DNA of 64,000 nt from Glebionis coronaria (Eukaryota; Streptophyta; Magnoliopsida; Asterales; Asteraceae). The translations under genes were made by a program, and so were the position numbers. Where the stretch lies: the NCBI GenBank assembly GCA_025667525.1, contig JANFOE010000588.1, positions 62,001 through 126,000 of the forward strand, in the 5' to 3' direction. The first letter of the stretch is position 1. Every line of letters begins with the position of its first letter. The notes below the pieces were generated by a model. The model ran no database searches and had not been told where the DNA came from. It saw only the letters and a list, made by a program, of their open reading frames with translations. Positions 34,300-44,954 of this stretch are shown here, piece by piece.

Positions 34300-35384
34300 C
34301 TACCCGTCGACATTATTATTACCACTCCCGCCACTCCCACCGGCGCCACTACCGCTGCCTCCCGTGCCACTCCCGCCGGCGCCACTACCGCCGCCTCCCG
34401 TGCCACTACCGCTAGCACCACCCGATAGAAATGCTGAGAACACATCGGCAAACCTATAGTCACTTCTCATAAAGTCAAACACTTGAGCCGCTTGTTCCAA
34501 TCGTGGGTCGATGGCAGGAGGAGGAGGAATATAGTGAGCAGTCCTTCTCGGTACTATCTGGCCGACATCGGGCAGTTGGCCTCGCTGCTTTCCAGCTCGG
34601 AAGATACGGTTGATCTCGTCGTCTGTATGTTTGCCTTCAGCCTTCATCGCAAGCATCCTTTCCTAATGAAGTGACAAAAACAAAAGACAGTTAGTATATT
34701 ATTTATTAGTCGGGTTGGTACATTATTTATCGGCAGGGAATAGTAAAAAACCAAGGCATATCCAAAAAAATTAATTAATTAATTAATTTAAAAAAAATAC
34801 TTACATACATAACGCGGTCCGCATCGCAAGGAAAATTCCCATCCTGGTCGGTGTGCGCAATAAAGAAGTGATCAATGACAGTCGGGGGTGGCACATCAGC
34901 TTCAATTGCAGCTTGCGTCTGTACATACATAGACACACACATATATAGAATGAAGCAAATTCAAAACAAAAAATCACAACACACCAAAACATATAATCAA
35001 AGACATATATGTATGTAAATTAATTATAGAATTTCTCACCACTTCGTCTCGAAGGCGTGCCAACGATCGGGATCCCTGCCGACTCGGCGTCTTCTGCTAA
35101 GACCGGTTCTGGGAGTTCGTCAGGCATCTTTTCTCATACTCCGGATTACTCCAAAGTGCGATCTGTTTTTCCCAGTCCTCGGAAGTAATTTCCTCAGGAC
35201 GCTCGCTGCGGACTCTGCCGATGTCTACCGTGCCGGTATCGATGTTTCTGACCCAATGCTTTGTCTTGAGCGTATTTTTTCGAGAATTGTAACTCTTTGT
35301 AAGCATTTGGTTGATGCCGCCACGTATACCCTTCCATTTATCATGATCACTCTTGTGTGGCGTCAAATTAGACTTAGCTTGCAT
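34300..35384 (-). pseudogene. CACTA second gene (Transposase_24-like, TnpA/TnpD-type)
   Basis: On minus, exon 1 (35384 to about 35041) encodes DKWKGIRGGINQMLTKSYNS, then RPEEITSEDWEKQIALWSNP and EYEKRCLTNSQNRS, the plant transposase family PF03004 signature, with a nonsense TAG at 35097-35099 before QKTPSRQGSRSLARLRDE. A second exon (about 34917-34808, AAIEADVPPPTVIDHFFIAH) and a third (about 34660-34300, ERMLAMKAEGKHTDDEINRI) follow consensus AG acceptors. The C-terminus is a Gly/Ser-rich tract (GSGTGGGGSGAGGSG repeats). In En/Spm the companion gene product binds subterminal repeats and cooperates with TNP2. The start Met at 35384 is the first in frame, and an earlier exon is possible. Confidence 0.75.
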
Positions 35385-35499
35385 TCATATACAACAAATA
35401 AAACAAACACAGAGTTAGAGTTAGAGATATAATTTATACATTATTTTGTTCATTTATTTAATGGCTTATATATTTATTTAATTTTTATAATAAAAACAA

Positions 35500-35860
35500 C
35501 TTATCCTGATAAGCATAAGCTTTTTGAAAACAGCTTGTTCTGATAAGCTTATTAGGACAAGCTGTTTGAAAACAGCTTATCCTGATAAGCTTATCAGGAC
35601 AAGCTGTTTGAAAACAGCTTATCCTGATAAGCATATCAGAACAAGCTGTTTGAAAACATCTTATCCTGATAAGCATATCAGAACAAGCTGTTTTCACACA
35701 GCTTGTTCTGATAAGCTTATCAAGATAAGTTGTATTCAAACAGCTTGTTCTGATAAGCTTATCAGGATAAGCTGTTTGAAAACAGCTTATCAGGATAAGC
35801 TGTTTGAAAACAGCTTATCAGGATAAGCTGTTTGAAAACAGCTTATCCGAAAAAGCTTAT
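35500..35860. repeat. Palindrome array (AAGCTTATC type), downstream of the transposase
   Basis: About nine units of a self-complementary about 40-bp repeat built from AACAGCTTATCC, TGATAAGCTTATCA and GGATAAGCTGTTT. Each unit, and the array as a whole, can form hairpins. It lies between the two CACTA genes. Confidence 0.9.
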
Positions 35861-36120
35861 TACATTATTCTCATCAAATATATATTTATTTAATTTTTTT
35901 TATATTTATTCGAATTTTTTTATATATATTTAAAAAAAATTTATATGATATAAATAAATAAGATACAATTTGTATATTTATTTAAATTTGTTATTTATTT
36001 ATATGATATAAATAAATAAACAAATTTATTTAAATATATACACCATTAAATAAATAAACACAATAATGTTATGAACATAAAAATGATAACTGACCTCTAA
36101 GTTTGCCTAAACGAACGTCG

Positions 36121-37118
36121 TCATCTCATCAGGGACATCATTCCAACTTGGGTAGTACAGTGCCACGAGCCTCCTGATACAATCCCCGCTAGATAAATGC
36201 TGAGCATGCATGCCGCGTCTTCATCATCAGTAATACCATCGTCTTCGTCATCAACATCAATGATATTTGGCGGTGCATCAACCTCCGTTTCGTGGCCATC
36301 TATATTTAAGGTCACATCACCCAAGTCATTCAAATCAGTGGAAAGTGGTAGATCAGATGAGTTGTCGAAATGTATAATATCAGGAACGGCATCTAACACT
36401 ATGACACCCCCGTTGGAAAACTTTTTATGATTAACATGTTCAACGACCTTCCAGTTGGGTTTGTTCTTATCTTCAATGTAGAAGACTTGTTTGAATTGTG
36501 TTGCGAGAATGTATTGATCATCTTTCCAAAACTCAGCTCTTGTGTCGGTGAGTTGAGTCATGTTGTTTCTATAGATAAGACGTTGTTTACGTAATGTGGG
36601 GCGAGTGTCGAACCACTTAACTTTAAACAACACAACACTGAACGACAAATAATGAAACACGAGGATCTATTGAAGCTGACCATAAGCCATTGTGTTCTCA
36701 GGGCCAGGCGCACAAATGCCGCTGTTTTGAGTTGTACGACGTTCATCGCGACTGTGCACGACATACCTCACACCGTCGACTATGCAAGAGTTTAGTGAGA
36801 TTGGATGCGGTGATATTCCACAAGCCAAAGCGAATAACTCGCTGGTTTGGATAACCTCTGGGTCTTTGTCATTGTCTACGTGACGTTGACGGATCTATGA
36901 GGAATAAAGGATTAGGTACAGAAAACTATTTATAATAATATTATTTTTTTAGAGGTAAGTACACAAGATAAGTCTAAGTTTACCATTTTCCCAAACCACG
37001 CGGAGAATTCTTTTTTCGTGTCTTTGTCAGGATATAATCTAAAAAACGTTCATGGTATTAGAATAAGTCGCTATTGTTAATAGAAAAGAAGTTTCAAAAT
37101 AAAATAAAAAACGCGTAC
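36121..37118 (-). pseudogene. CACTA transposase 3' exons (DUF4216)
   Basis: Two exons follow the DUF4218 exon on minus: 37038-36984 (LYPDKDTKKEFSAWFGKM, acceptor TTTTTTAG, donor GTAAAC) and 36893-36121. The latter encodes a DUF4216 domain: GVRYVVHSRDERRTTQNSGI, a TAG after YGQLQ, then VVLFKVKWFDTRPTLRKQR, AEFWKDDQYILATQFKQVFY and IEDKNKPNWKVVEHVNHKKF. It ends in an acidic tail. DUF4216 is the usual C-terminal domain of plant TNP2-type transposase proteins. The single nonsense codon near 36670 is the main visible defect. Confidence 0.8.
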
Positions 37119-38017
37119 CTCTTGAACTCAGAAATATACTTGTCGATTTCAGGACTGTTGTTTAGTACATACCATTCCACTTTCTTGAACTCTTGATAAG
37201 GGAACGGAATAAACGACTTTTTCCCAAGCGGGTTACATACCGATCGGAACACCTGAAACTGATACGTTGGGGGAGGGGGGTCCACATTACAGTCGAGACG
37301 ATTAAATTTAGTGGTAACATCATCCCGAAAATACTTAGAACAGAAAGTCAATGCTTCTTGTGCAATATAACCCTCCGCAATCGAACCTTCTGGCTTAGCT
37401 TTATTTCGTACATAACCTTTTAGCTCTTTCATGTATCTTTCAAATGGATACATCCACCGGGGGCGGATCGGCCCGCCTTCAATGGCCTCATCAGGTAAAT
37501 GGATAACCAAGTGAACCATAATGTCAAAGAAATCAGGAGGATATATGAGCTCAAGATCGCACAAAATGTCAACCACCTTTTTTACAACAGTCAACATGTC
37601 ATCCACCATTAAAGTTGTAGAGCAGAGTTGCTTAAACAAGTTACATAGGTCGATCAGTGGTCTTGCAATCTCAGTAGGCAAGTATTCCTGAAGTGCGAAA
37701 GGAAGTAAACGTTGCATCATTATATGACAGTCATGAGACTTCATGCCTGTTATATTGGTATCGTTATCGGTCACTTTGTGCTTGAAGTTGGATCCGAACC
37801 CATCTGGTAGTTTAACACTTTTGATGTACTGACAAAACTTTTTCCTGTTCTCTGGTGTGAATGAATACGAAGCCTGAGGCTTCTTGCACTTCCCGTTTTT
37901 ACTTTGGGTGAGCCACAAGCTTTTTCGAATGCCCAACTTTTCCAAGTATTGTCTTGCCTTGACAGTGTCTTTAGATTTGTCATTCATCAACAAAGTGTTC
38001 AGGATGGCCTCCAACAC
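37119..38017 (-). CDS. CACTA transposase middle part (DUF4218)
   Basis: The frame from 38017 reads MLEAILNTLLMNDKSKDTVK, then SHDCHIMMQRLLPFALQEYL, PPDFFDIMVHLVIHLPDEAI and MYPFERYMKELKGYVRNKAK, which is DUF4218 (PF13960), found directly after the TNP2 domain in plant CACTA transposases. It ends at a donor after SEFKR (GTACGC at 37118-37113). It is separated from the TNP2 frame by a 1-nt shift in a run of eight T (plus strand, about 38015-38025), where one adenine seems missing on minus. This could be a real mutation or a sequencing error. Confidence 0.85.
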
Positions 38018-39378
38018 ATTTTTTTTATATGCATGATGTCTAAATTATGTCTTAGTGAAAGAAAAGGCCAGTACTCAAGCTCGTAAAAAATAGACCGTTT
38101 AGACCAGTTAGGCTCAACACGAAAATTGCGTGTTATCTTCACACCCCCAAAATTATTATGTTTACCGGGCAGTCGATTTGGCAGTGAAGCATGTTGATCG
38201 TTAATCCGGTCCATGGTAAATGTTCTAGGACGGGGCTGGTGTTCGGGTTTACCATTGAATAAACGTGAAGTCCTGGATTTATGGCGGGGCGGTAAGAATC
38301 TTTTGTGGCCAACATAAACTATTTTGCTTGCCACATGAAGAGATGGAGTGTCGTCATTACATGTAGGGCAAGCCTTGTAACCTTGCCCACTATACCCAGA
38401 CAAACTACTTCGAGCCGGAAAATCATTGATGGCCCATAAAAGCATCGCTCTCATGGTGAATGCCTCGCCTGTAGCTTGGTCTATAGTACTGACACAATCC
38501 CATAAAAGTTTTAGATCATCAGTTAAAGGTCTCAAGTAAACATCAATGTCCTTGCCCGGGGATTTAGGGCCAGGAATTAACAACGTCAACATTAAAGAAC
38601 TCTCTTTCATACACAACCACAGAGGCAGGTTGTATGTTGTCAATATCACTGGCCACATGCTGTAAGTCTGACTAAGGTTGCCGAATGGATTGAAACCATC
38701 AGCAGCCAACCCTAATCGAACATTTCTTGGTTCTGCTGCAAAATCACCATACTTGGCATCAAATTTCTTCCAAGCCGCACCATCACACGGGTGTTGCATC
38801 TTACCGGGCTCCGTACACTTTCCAGTAGCATGCCAAATCATATCCTTTGCACTTTTACTAGACTTGTACAAACGTTGTAGTCTAGGAATGATCGGAAAGT
38901 AACGCAGCCCCTTCTTAGGAACTTTCTTCCCCGACGTGTTAGTGTCTTTCCATCTACTTGTATTACACACCGGACAGAAATCCAAATCGAAGTATCCTTC
39001 CCGAAATAAGCAACAATCGTTTTCACAAGCATGTATCGAATCGTACCCTAACCCGATCGTTTTAAATGTCTTCTTTATTGCATAGTATGACGATGGGAGC
39101 TTGAATCCTCTGCTTGGGGGAAAGATAGTTTGCATCCACTCTAGAATATCATTGAATATGGTATCGGTGATTTTACCTTTGGCCTTATAATGTGTAAACT
39201 TTGCCATAAAGTCTAATCGAGTCGCTTCTACACAACCAGGGTACAGCGGCTCATTGGCACTGCAATATAACTCTTTAAACTCGTTAGCTTGAGTCCGTCT
39301 ATTACTTGAATTGGAAGGAGGTGGAGGAGGAATATAGTCCGGAGGCATATAGGTAAGATCATCAAGTAACGATGTCAT
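37999..39378 (-). CDS. CACTA TNP2-type transposase, catalytic region
   Basis: A 459-codon frame carries the Transposase family tnp2 domain (PF02992). It shows ACENDCCLFREGYFDLDFCP, VCNTSRWKDTN, KKGLRYFPIIPRLQRLYKSS, MIWHATG, RNVRLGLAADGFNPFGNLSQ, YSMWPVILTTYNLPLWLCMK, LLIPGPKSPGKDIDVYLRPL, INDFPARSSLSGYSGQGYKA and CPTCNDDTPS. This is the enzyme that cuts the element at its CACTA ends. The frame continues N-terminally into the associated domain at 39414-39698 after a short out-of-frame gap, and C-terminally into DUF4218. Apart from the joining shifts the sequence is well conserved. Confidence 0.9.
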   Translation of the reverse strand: MTSLLDDLTYMPPDYIPPPPPSNSSNRRTQANEFKELYCSANEPLYPGCVEATRLDFMAKFTHYKAKGKITDTIFNDILEWMQTIFPPSRGFKLPSSYYAIKKTFKTIGLGYDSIHACENDCCLFREGYFDLDFCPVCNTSRWKDTNTSGKKVPKKGLRYFPIIPRLQRLYKSSKSAKDMIWHATGKCTEPGKMQHPCDGAAWKKFDAKYGDFAAEPRNVRLGLAADGFNPFGNLSQTYSMWPVILTTYNLPLWLCMKESSLMLTLLIPGPKSPGKDIDVYLRPLTDDLKLLWDCVSTIDQATGEAFTMRAMLLWAINDFPARSSLSGYSGQGYKACPTCNDDTPSLHVASKIVYVGHKRFLPPRHKSRTSRLFNGKPEHQPRPRTFTMDRINDQHASLPNRLPGKHNNFGGVKITRNFRVEPNWSKRSIFYELEYWPFLSLRHNLDIMHIKKMCWRPS

Positions 39379-39413
39379 GTCACTAATGAAAGGTTGTCTT
39401 GTGTAATATATTA

Positions 39414-39698
39414 TTAGCAGTGGTGCGATGGTGGTGGAGGAGGTGTAGGTGTAGGAGGAGCCGGTTCACCATGGTGTACCCATGTTGTATAACTGTTGTC
39501 AAACCCGGACTTCATAACGTGGTTCGAAAGAAGGTCAATATGTACCAGGAGTCTTGTTCGACAACGCTTGCATGGACATGGTATCTCATTCAAACGATTC
39601 ACAAACTTCCTGGAATGCTTGACAAAACTGGTAAGACCCAATATAAATTCTGGCTGATGACGCTCTAACCGTGTCCAACTCTTATCAATGAGTACCAT
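39414..39698 (-). CDS. CACTA transposase-associated domain (N-terminus)
   Basis: MVLIDKSWTRLERHQPEFIL begins a 94-codon frame with CPCKRCRTRLLVHIDLLSNH and VMKSGFDNSYTTWVHHGEPA, the transposase-associated domain PF13963 that precedes TNP2 and carries a probable zinc-binding Cys/His set. The Met at 39698 is the expected start (M-x-x-D-K-S-W). The frame ends at TAA near 39414, and TNP2 resumes in another frame from about 39378, so one indel lies between 39380 and 39430. Confidence 0.85.
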   Translation of the reverse strand: MVLIDKSWTRLERHQPEFILGLTSFVKHSRKFVNRLNEIPCPCKRCRTRLLVHIDLLSNHVMKSGFDNSYTTWVHHGEPAPPTPTPPPPPSHHC

Positions 39699-39955
39699 AA
39701 CTGTGTTTTAACGATACATTTAGTTATTATATGCAACTTAATTAACACAAGGAATTTTAAAAAATAATTATTATATATTTCATAAATAATAATATGTATT
39801 ATATTAAATTATAAAAAATAATAATAAAATATATAATTATTATTTATAAAGTATATAATTATATAATAATATTTATTAAAAGATATAATTATCAAGTATA
39901 GAAAATAGTATGTTCACCTAGTGCAACTATGGAAGGCAATCCTAACCCACCCTTT

Positions 39956-40147
39956 GAATGTTTCGTCTCATATATGAATGCGTATAACTGATTTACTATT
40001 TGAGAAAATTTCGGCAGCATTTCCCCTCAACTCCCCAAATATGTGTTTAAAGACATATTCGTAGGAGTAAAGGAGAAACACTGTCGAAATCATCTCAAAT
40101 ACTAAATCGGTTATACGCATTCATATCCTAAATGAGACAAAACATTC
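39956..40147. repeat. 192-bp imperfect inverted repeat (hairpin) 5' of the CACTA transposase
   Basis: Arms of about 85 nt pair with few mismatches: GAATGTTTCGTCTCAT...GAATGCGTATAAC on the left matches GTTATACGCATTC...ATGAGACAAAACATTC on the right, around a loop AATATGTGTTTAAAGACATATT that is itself palindromic. It lies just upstream of the transposase start in the minus orientation, so it would fall in the promoter or 5' leader. Confidence 0.85.
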
Positions 40148-40317
40148 AAAAAGCAGTCCCAAACAGGGGACTTTCCGAAGTTAATTCCTAATAAATTAAC
40201 TTCGGACGGGTTTTCTATAGGTTGATCAATTTCAGACGGGAATTTTCCGAAATTAATCGCTAAAATCCTAAAACATTCCTAAGGCTTAGTCCAATAAAAC
40301 ATTTATATCATATAATT

Positions 40318-40985
40318 AAAAACAGCTTATTCTGATAAGCTTATCAGAATAAGCTGTTTGAAAACAGCTTACCCCGATAAGCTTATCAGAATAAGCTGTT
40401 TTCAAACAGCTTATTCTGATAAGCTAATTAGAATAAGTTGTTTGAAAACAGCTTATCCCGATAAGCTTATCAGAGTAAGCTGTTTGAAAACAGCTTATCC
40501 CGATAAGCTTATCAGAATAAGCAGCTTATTATGATAAGATTATCAGAATAAGATGTTTGAAAACAGCTTATCCCGATAAGCTTATCAGAATAAGCTGTTT
40601 TCAAACAGCTTATTCTGATAAGCTTATTAGAATAAGTTGTTTGAAAACAGCTTATCCCGATAAGCTTATCAGAGTAAGCTGTTTGAAAACAGCTTATCCC
40701 GATAAGCTTATCAGAATAAGCAGCTTATTTTGATAAGCTTATCAGGATAAGCTATTTTAAACAGCTTATTCTGATAAGCTTATCAGGATAAGCTGTTTTC
40801 AAACAGCTTATTCTGATAAGCTTATCAGGATAAGCTGTTATCAAAAAGGTTATCCTGATAAGCTTATTAGGATAAGCTGTTATCAAACAGCTTATTCTGA
40901 TAAGCTTATTAGGATAAGCTGTTATCAAACAGCTTATTCCGATAAGCCAGGTTAACCTGTTTGAAATCAGCTTATCCAAAAAAGA
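40318..40985. repeat. Palindrome array (AAGCTTATC type), upstream of the transposase
   Basis: About sixteen self-complementary units built from AACAGCTTATTCTGATAAGC and its complement, with CC/TT variants. It is the same family as the array at 35500-35860, so the transposase gene is bracketed by the two. Confidence 0.9.
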
Positions 40986-41059
40986 TTATTAGAATTTATT
41001 CTCATCAAATAGGTAACATAAGGAGTGTTTGGATATACGTTTAACAAAAATTAACAAGT

Positions 41060-41960
41060 TTAAACATCCCGGACGACATGTCGCCAGGGAATCTAAAAAA
41101 AACTAAAAAAAACAATATGTATTATCAATTACAATTAAAAGTTAAAAAACATACCGTTAAAGAGTGGTCGGGTCTCGGCTGTGGTGGGGGCGCGGCTGTG
41201 GTCGGGGCTCGGCTGCGGTTGGGTCTCGGCTGTGGTCGGGCTCGGCTACGGTCGGGACTCGGCTGCGGTGACCAGATATGTAAAACCAAATATACTATCA
41301 ATTATAATATAAGTTATATAAAAAATCAATTACAATATAAATTATAAAAAAAATTATATAAAAAAACCTTAAACTATCAATTACAATATAAATTATATAA
41401 AAAAACCTTAATATAGATTGCGGTGGTGGTGGTGCCGGTGAATGTAGATGGCGTGGTGGTGGTGTTGGCGACTGGAGATGGTGGTGAGTGGTGGTGAGTG
41501 CACGTGTGCAGGTGTGGAGGAGAGTGGTGGTGAGTGGTGGTGGTGAGTGGTGGTGGTGGTGATATAGCAGTGAAGGGTGTGGAGGAGAGTGGTGGTGGTG
41601 GTGATACAGCAGCAAAAACGCGAAGGAGATGAGGGTTTTTTTTGGATAAGTGTTGTGAGAAAAGATAAGGAGATCTGGTCAATAAAGGTCCAAAGTTTCC
41701 CTGGCGACAATCCCTGGCGACATGTCGCTAGGGATACTATCTACTTTTGTCGTTTAGCCAAAAACGCGCGTGATTGAAAGTTTTTGGAGGGGTGTGACAA
41801 AGTTTCCCTGGCGACATGTCGCCAGGGATACCTTTGACTTTTCAACGCATATACACGTACCTAAATTGTTTTGTCGTATCTCCCAAACCTTCCCTGGCGA
41901 CATGTAGCCAGGGAAACTATCCCTGGCGACATGTCGCCAGGGATAGTCAAATATGTCGCA
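41060..41960. repeat. CACTA right subterminal palindromic repeats, inner block
   Basis: Copies of the 22-bp palindrome (half-site CCCTGGCGACA) occur near 41068, 41695, 41712, 41804, 41890, 41922 and, as a partial, 41946. Between them are a GTGGTGGTG-rich stretch (about 41415-41620) and a CGGCTGTGGTCGGG-like minisatellite (41165-41275), whose reading frames are low-complexity artefacts. Confidence 0.8.
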
Positions 41961-42181
41961 AGGGATAATTTTTGTGAAAATAAATTTCTTGTTACTTATG
42001 TATATTATAATTAGTAATAAAATAATTATTATTATTTATAAAATAATAATTATCATTATTACTATTAATAAAATTATTATTATTATTTATAAAATAACTA
42101 TATCATCCCGGTCAGTTTAATTTCTAAATTCATTCCTATTTATTCTGTTTAGTTTCTCGATTTATTCTAATTCGGTAACCA

Positions 42182-43537
42182 TTTAACATCTAACGTTTAA
42201 CAAATGCATACCGACTCATCCGTTGAACATCTAACATGTAACCAAGACATGTCGAGTCATCCATTGAACATCTAACGTGTAACCAAGACATGCCGACTCA
42301 TTTATTGAACATCTAACGTGTAAGCAACACATACCAACTCATCCATTGAACATCTAACGTGTAACCAACACATACCGACTCATCCATTGAACATCTAACG
42401 TTTAACAAATTCATACTAACTCATCCATTGAACATCCAACGTATAACCATAACCGGGTCATCCATTGAACATCAAACGTATAACCATAACAAACCGAGTC
42501 ATCCATTGAACATCAAACGTATAACCATAACAAACCGGGTCATCCATTGAACATCTAAAGTGTAACCAAGACATGCCGACTCATCCATTGAACATCTAAT
42601 GTTTAACAAATGCATACCGACTCAGCCAATGAACATCTAACGTGTAACCAAAACATACCGACTCATCCATTGAACATCTAATGTTTAACAAATGCATACC
42701 GACTCATCCATTGAACATCTAACGTGTAACCAAGACATGCCGACTCATTTATTGAACATCTAACGTTTAACCAACACATGTCGAGTCGTCCATTGAACAT
42801 CCAACGTATAACCATAACAAACCGGGTCATCCATTGAACATCAAACGTATAACCATAACAAACCGGGTCATCCATTGAACATCAAACGTATAAACATAAC
42901 AAACCGGGTCATCCATTGAACATCTAACGTGTAACCAAGACATGCCGACTCATCCATTGAACATCTAACGTTTAACAAATGCATACCGACTCATCCATTG
43001 AACATCTGACGTGTAACCAAGACATGCCGACTCATTTATTGAACATCTAACGTGTAACCAACACATACCGACTCATCCATTGAACATCTAACATTTAGCA
43101 AATGCATACCGACTCATCCATTGAACATCCAACGTATAACCATAACAAATCGGGTCATCCATTGAACATCAAACGTATAACCATAACAAACCAGGTCATC
43201 CATTGAACATCAAACGTATAACCATAACAAATCGGGTCATCCATTGAACATCAAACGTTTAACAAATGCATACCGACTCATCCATTGAACATCTAACGTG
43301 TAACCATAACAAACCGGGTCATCCATTGAACATCAAACGTATAACCATAACAAACCGGGTCATCCATTGAACATCAAACGTTTAACAAATGCATATCGAC
43401 TCATCCATTGAACATCTAACGTGTAACCATAACAAACCGGGTCATCCATTGAACATCAAACGTATAACCATAACAAATCGGGTCATCCATTGAACATCAA
43501 ACGTATAACCATAACAAACCGGGTTATCCATTGAACA
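42182..43537. repeat. 41-bp minisatellite, about 33 copies, two monomer classes
   Basis: The constant core is TCATCCATTGAACATC. Class A continues with TAACGTGTAACCAAGACATG or TAACGTTTAACAAATGCAT and starts CCGAC. Class B continues AAACGTATAACCATAACAA and starts CCGGG. The period of 41 was counted directly (for example the ATTGAA core at 42304 and 42345). Confidence 0.92.
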
Positions 43538-43780
43538 ATTATTATTATTACTATTTATACACACACACACTTATCATCTCCTACCAAACTCACCACACAC
43601 ACTCCTTATCATCACAAAGGAGGGAAAACATTGGAGGGAAAATAATTGAGGGAAAACATTGGCGAGAAAATGTTAACGACTTCCCTCATTTTTTAGCATA
43701 AAAGGAGAACCACACACACTCCTTATCATCACAACCACCAGCAGATCACACACACTTATCATCACAAACAAATTGTTATT

Positions 43781-44245
43781 ATGAAGATATTGAAGCATGA
43801 AGCTTTTCCGTGCAAGTGTAAACATGGAGATGTAGTTCTTCGAGAATCGTGGACAACTGAAAACTTTGGTAGACTGTATTATGCTTGTCCATGTTCACGG
43901 GTTGAACCTCCAGTTTCATATGGATGCAAATTTTTTTTTTGGAAAGACGAACGCGTCCAACTACTAATCAATTCTCTTGGAGGTTCAATGAGCTTTTCTC
44001 CTCCAAGCTCTTCTTCAAGACCTTCAACGAGCTTTTCTCCTCTAAGCACTTCTCCAAGACCTTCAACGATTCCAATTTCTTCTCCAAGCTCTTCAATGTG
44101 TGCAAACTGTGTGCGCTTGAATGGAATGATAATGGTACTTGAGCGTACGGTAGAGTTGTACCGCAACTCCGATAGGCACACAATGGATTCAGCTGCACTA
44201 CTTCACGACCTTTACGATGACATGGGGAACCTTAGTTTGAACTAA
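43781..44245 (+). CDS. GRF-type zinc-finger protein carried by the CACTA element
   Basis: An intact 154-codon ORF. Residues 8-58 match the GRF zinc finger (PF06839): FPCKCKHGDVVLRESWTTEN, FGRLYYACPC and YGCKFFFWKDERV, with the conserved Cys residues and the GR-YY-C and F-W-D motifs. A Ser/Pro/Phe-rich repetitive linker follows (residues 68-106, SFSPPSSSSRPST units), then CANCVRLNGMIMVLERTVEL, a short helix. GRF fingers bind nucleic acids in several eukaryotic proteins. Small plant GRF proteins of this layout are often found in repeats. A TATA-like TATTTATA lies at about 43553. It reads opposite to the transposase, inside the right subterminal region. It may be a captured host gene or an element accessory gene. 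Confidence 0.75.
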   Translation: MKILKHEAFPCKCKHGDVVLRESWTTENFGRLYYACPCSRVEPPVSYGCKFFFWKDERVQLLINSLGGSMSFSPPSSSSRPSTSFSPLSTSPRPSTIPISSPSSSMCANCVRLNGMIMVLERTVELYRNSDRHTMDSAALLHDLYDDMGNLSLN

Positions 44246-44400
44246 TTTTTGATGTGTTTTTTTCCGTGTTTACGAGTCTAATATCGTTGTAATATCCATG
44301 TTTAATTAAGCGCGTGTTTAAGTGTCCGTGACGAATAAAATTATGTTTAGGATTGTTTGTCTGTAAGTCTCCCATGTGATATTACAAAAGGTTTTATGTA

Positions 44401-44910
44401 ATATTTGGAATAAATAAATATTTGTTTTATAAATGTCTCAGTTTTATTACATAAACGTCGCAAAAATAAAATAACATCGGATCGATAGTTAAAATAATAA
44501 TTATTTGGAATAAATAAATATTTGTTTTATAAATGTCTCAGTTTTATTATATAAACGTCACAAAAATAAAATAACATCGGATCGATAGTTAAAATAATAA
44601 TTATTTGGAATAAATAAATATTTGTTTTATAAATGTCTCAGTTTTATTATATAAACGTCACAAAAATAAAATAACATCGGATCGATAGTTAAAATAATAA
44701 TTATTTGGAATAAATAAATATTTGTTTTATAAATGTCTCAGTTTTATTATATAAATGTCACAAAAATAAAATAACATCGGATCGATAGTTAAAATAATAA
44801 TTATTTGGAATAAATAAATATTTGTTTTATAAATGTCTCATTTTTATTATATAAACGTCGCAAAAATAAAATAACATCAGATCGATAGTTAAAATAATAA
44901 TTATATGGAA
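44401..44910. repeat. 100-bp tandem repeat, five copies
   Basis: TTATTTGGAATAAATAAATA recurs at 44501, 44601, 44701 and 44801 with an exact 100-bp period. A first copy begins near 44401 and a partial last copy at 44901 (TTATATGG). Copies differ at only a few positions. Confidence 0.95.
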
Positions 44911-44954
44911 TAATTAATAATTTTTCATAACAAGCAAAAACTAATTAAATATAT

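Noticed and set aside
35485..35826. ORFs of repeated Cys/Leu/Ile residues on both strands in the palindrome arrays (also 40752-40979)
   Set aside because: They are translations of the self-complementary repeat, with no independent coding evidence.
41298..41710. His/Pro/Ser/Thr-rich ORFs in three frames
   Set aside because: They come from GTGGTG-type low-complexity DNA.
42182..43537. CRISPR-like array (about 41-bp repeats)
   Set aside because: The units are contiguous with no unique spacers, and the DNA is plant nuclear, so it is a minisatellite.
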